DNA of 7,652 nt from Ectopseudomonas composti (GTDB lineage Bacteria; Pseudomonadota; Gammaproteobacteria; Pseudomonadales; Pseudomonadaceae), in contig CAMPIF010000195.1 in the NCBI GenBank assembly GCA_946886245.1, positions 1-7,652 of the forward strand. Direction: 5' to 3'. This document shows, piece after piece, positions 5,844 to 7,652 of this stretch (its first letter is position 1; each line of letters starts with the position of its first letter). Both the position numbers and the translations under genes were made by a program. The notes under the pieces were generated by a model, which searched no databases, was not told where the DNA came from, and saw nothing but the letters and a program-made list of their open reading frames with translations.

Positions 5844-6887
5844 TCAGCTCGCTCTGCGCTGCGCGCGGCGGTAGTCGCCCGGCGTTTGCCCGAGCCAGCG
5901 CTTGAAGGCGCGCTGGAAGGCTTCGGCCGAGGCGAAGCCTAGCAGGTAGGCAATCTCGCCGAAGGCCAGTTCGGTATCGCGGATATAGGCCATGGCCAGG
6001 TCGCGGCGGGTGTCGTTGAGGATGGTGCGAAACTGCGTACCTTCCTCGGCCAGCTTGCGCCGCAGTGTCCAGCTCGGCAGTTGCAGGCTGTGCGCGACTT
6101 CCTGCAGATCCGGCTCGTGGCCGTGCAACAGCGGGCCGAGCAGTTGGATGACCCGTTCGCGCAGGCTGCGTGTGCGAGTCAGCTGCTCCAGTTCGCGTTC
6201 GCAAAGCTCCAGTAGGTGCCGCCAGGTGCCTGGGCAGTGCTGGGGGTTGCGCAGGGCCAGGGTGTCGTTGCTCAGGCGCAGGCGGTTGGCGCTGGAGGCG
6301 AACTCCACGGGACAGTCGAACAGCGCTTCGTAGCGTTCGCCATAGTCCGGTGCGGGAAACTCGATCTCGACTTTCTCCGGGGTGATGCAGCGGTCGACCA
6401 CCTGGCTCAGGTTGGTCTGCCAGCCGGCCAGCACCGAATCCACCACGAAACGGTTGTAGTCGTTGTACGGGCTGATGGAATAGAAATGCAGCCAGGCGCC
6501 GCGGGCATCTTCGCGCAAGCCCGAGCGGCCGCGATAGTTGGCGGCGTACAGCGGCTCGAAGCGGGTCAGGGTGCGTGCCGCTTCGCGCAGATCGGGCGCC
6601 TGCGCGGCGCAGATGCCGGCCAGGCCAACCTGGCTGAGGCGGCTGTGCCGGCCCATTTCCAGCCCCAGCGCGGGGTTGCTGCACAGGGCAATGGCGCTAT
6701 GACCAAGGCGCATGAAGCGTGGAATCGACAGGCGCGCGCGCGGCTCGCTCAGGCGTGCGGCATCCAGACCGAACTGCTCGAGCAGGGGTTCGGGGCGCTG
6801 ACCCTGTTCGCGCAGTGCGTCGGCCAGCGCCTGGGTGAAGCCGACGGAGAGATCGCCGAGGCGAACACGCGATGCTTTTATAGCCAT
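5844..6887 (-). CDS. AraC-family transcriptional regulator with N-terminal arabinose-binding-like domain
   Basis: A 347-residue cytoplasmic DNA-binding protein. The N-terminal part (about 15-210) resembles the effector domain of the OruR/ArgR-like AraC subgroup of Pseudomonas, starting VGFTQALADALREQG, with FMRLGHSAIALCSNPALGLEMG further on. The C-terminal domain (about 240-347) carries both helix-turn-helix units: LQEVAHSLQLPSWTLRRKL (261-279) and FGEIAYLLGFASAEAFQRAF (309-328), followed by the family ending KRWLGQTPGDYRR. The ATG at 6885-6887 was chosen because MAIKASRVRL begins the conserved region; a longer frame to 6980 adds 31 Arg-rich residues overlapping the upstream gene. The start overlaps the nitrilase-like gene by 10 bases, with no clear ribosome site, suggesting the two are co-transcribed and coupled. 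Its ligand and target are unknown. Control of fpv by this protein is possible only by position. Confidence 0.9.
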   Translation of the reverse strand: MAIKASRVRLGDLSVGFTQALADALREQGQRPEPLLEQFGLDAARLSEPRARLSIPRFMRLGHSAIALCSNPALGLEMGRHSRLSQVGLAGICAAQAPDLREAARTLTRFEPLYAANYRGRSGLREDARGAWLHFYSISPYNDYNRFVVDSVLAGWQTNLSQVVDRCITPEKVEIEFPAPDYGERYEALFDCPVEFASSANRLRLSNDTLALRNPQHCPGTWRHLLELCERELEQLTRTRSLRERVIQLLGPLLHGHEPDLQEVAHSLQLPSWTLRRKLAEEGTQFRTILNDTRRDLAMAYIRDTELAFGEIAYLLGFASAEAFQRAFKRWLGQTPGDYRRAQRRAS

Positions 6888-7652
6888 AGATTGATCAGTT
6901 GCGCGCCGCGCTCGCTGGCGCCTCGTTCGCTGCGTCCGGCATCGAAGGCGAGCGCCTGGGACTGACCGCTGCGCTCCCACAAGCGGCCGCGCAGATGGAC
7001 TTTCACTGCCGCGCGAATGCCGTGGGCCTGCAGTCGTTCGGTGAAATCGGCGTCGTCCGTCAGGCCATCCAGGTCGCTGGGCATGGCCAGCAGCTCTACT
7101 GCCTCGCCCTCGATCGCCTTCGCCTGGAACTGGTCGATAGTGCCGTCCAGCAGTACGCCAAGCCGACCAGCCGGAGTTTCCACTACCTGCAGCGCATCCG
7201 CCGCTTCGGTGGACAGTGCGCCGGCACTGAAGGCGTGGCGTTGTGGCTGGCCCTGCGGGTTGCCGGCCCGATCGAATACCAGGCTGACGTTGTACAGCGG
7301 CCCGTGGCCGACTTCCAGGCGACCCCGTTCCATACGCGGCGCGGGCAGGACGATGGAGCCTGCAACCAGAGTGATCTGGTAATCGCGGGCCAGATCGCCG
7401 AACAGCTGCTGGTAATCACGCGCCATGGTCTTGGCCTTGGTGCGCAACATGGCGTCGTCCAGGCGTGCGTCGCCGCCGGCACTGAACAGTGCAGCGAGAA
7501 AGTCCAGCGGATTGCTCGCCGCCAGCCAGCGCATGGCCTGGCGGCGCTCGGCGGCGCGGTGGAGCTCTTGCTTCTCGCCGACGGCCAGTAGCCAGGTGCC
7601 GATATGTTCGGGCAGCACGACGACGGTGCGTTCGTTGAGCATGCCCAGGTCG
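6878..7652 (-). CDS. Nitrilase-superfamily (carbon-nitrogen hydrolase fold) protein, N-terminus outside window, probably inactive
   Basis: About 257 residues are visible; the frame is open to the right edge (DLG before the first in-window Met), so the real start lies beyond it. The fold is recognised from RTVVVLPEHIGTWL, which carries the first catalytic Glu (E12 counted from the Met at 7640-7642), from ITLVAGSIVLP and GPLYNVSLVFD (89-124), and from VVETPAGRLGVLLDG (153-167). In active members the last motif reads like GVLICYD, with the nucleophilic Cys; here the equivalent residue is Asp166. The YRKxHLF-type Lys site reads QPQRHAF (132-138), so Lys also seems missing. The C-terminus has a small repeat, GRSERGASERGA (236-247). 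It overlaps the AraC start by 10 bases and probably shares its transcript. A non-catalytic or divergent role is inferred; the substrate is unknown. Confidence 0.75.
   Translation of the reverse strand, partial: DLGMLNERTVVVLPEHIGTWLLAVGEKQELHRAAERRQAMRWLAASNPLDFLAALFSAGGDARLDDAMLRTKAKTMARDYQQLFGDLARDYQITLVAGSIVLPAPRMERGRLEVGHGPLYNVSLVFDRAGNPQGQPQRHAFSAGALSTEAADALQVVETPAGRLGVLLDGTIDQFQAKAIEGEAVELLAMPSDLDGLTDDADFTERLQAHGIRAAVKVHLRGRLWERSGQSQALAFDAGRSERGASERGAQLINLWL

Noticed and set aside
6216..7591. Plus-strand frames opposite the AraC and nitrilase-like genes (6216-6965 and 6899-7591)
   Set aside because: Shadow frames of well-supported minus-strand genes, with biased composition and no recognisable protein family.
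1..7652. CRISPR arrays, insertion sequences, tRNA/rRNA, phage or defence genes
   Set aside because: No spaced direct repeats, transposase motifs, terminal inverted repeats, RNA-gene signatures or phage/defence domains were seen on either strand.

Overview
The window is high-GC DNA from a Pseudomonas-like gammaproteobacterium. Every supported gene lies on the minus strand, so the text below runs from right to left. The gene order and the proteins fpvG-fpvH-fpvJ-fpvK-fpvC-fpvD-fpvE-fpvF match the Pseudomonas aeruginosa PA2403-PA2410 locus. That locus strips iron from ferri-pyoverdine in the periplasm by reduction and hands it to an ABC importer. The match rests on recognising the families and their order by eye; no database search was run.

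Right flank (7652-5844): the C-terminal part of a nitrilase-superfamily protein that appears to have lost catalytic residues. It overlaps by 10 bases the start of an AraC-family regulator. A 123-base gap follows (5843-5721), holding a good sigma70-type promoter whose -10 hexamer lies inside a Fur-box-like sequence.

Operon (5720-1): fpvG (PepSY-TM inner-membrane reductase), fpvH (one-TM protein with a CxxC), fpvJ (small secreted protein with a CxC near its mature N-terminus), fpvK (one-TM, His-rich, unknown function), fpvC (TroA/ZnuA-type binding protein with three metal-ligand His), fpvD (ATPase), fpvE (ABC-3 permease) and fpvF (second binding protein, cut by the window edge, with no His in its visible mature part). 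Six of the seven junctions are identical 4-base ATGA stop/start overlaps; only fpvK-fpvC is spaced (16 bases).

Inferred working model, from the P. aeruginosa system: FpvG, with FpvH/J/K, delivers electrons to periplasmic ferri-siderophore. FpvF holds the siderophore and FpvC takes the released ferrous iron. FpvD/E carry the iron into the cytoplasm. Here the operon is bordered at its promoter end by a regulator/nitrilase pair and not by pyoverdine synthesis genes, so its siderophore partner cannot be read from this window. No RNA gene, insertion sequence, CRISPR array or convincing terminator was seen.
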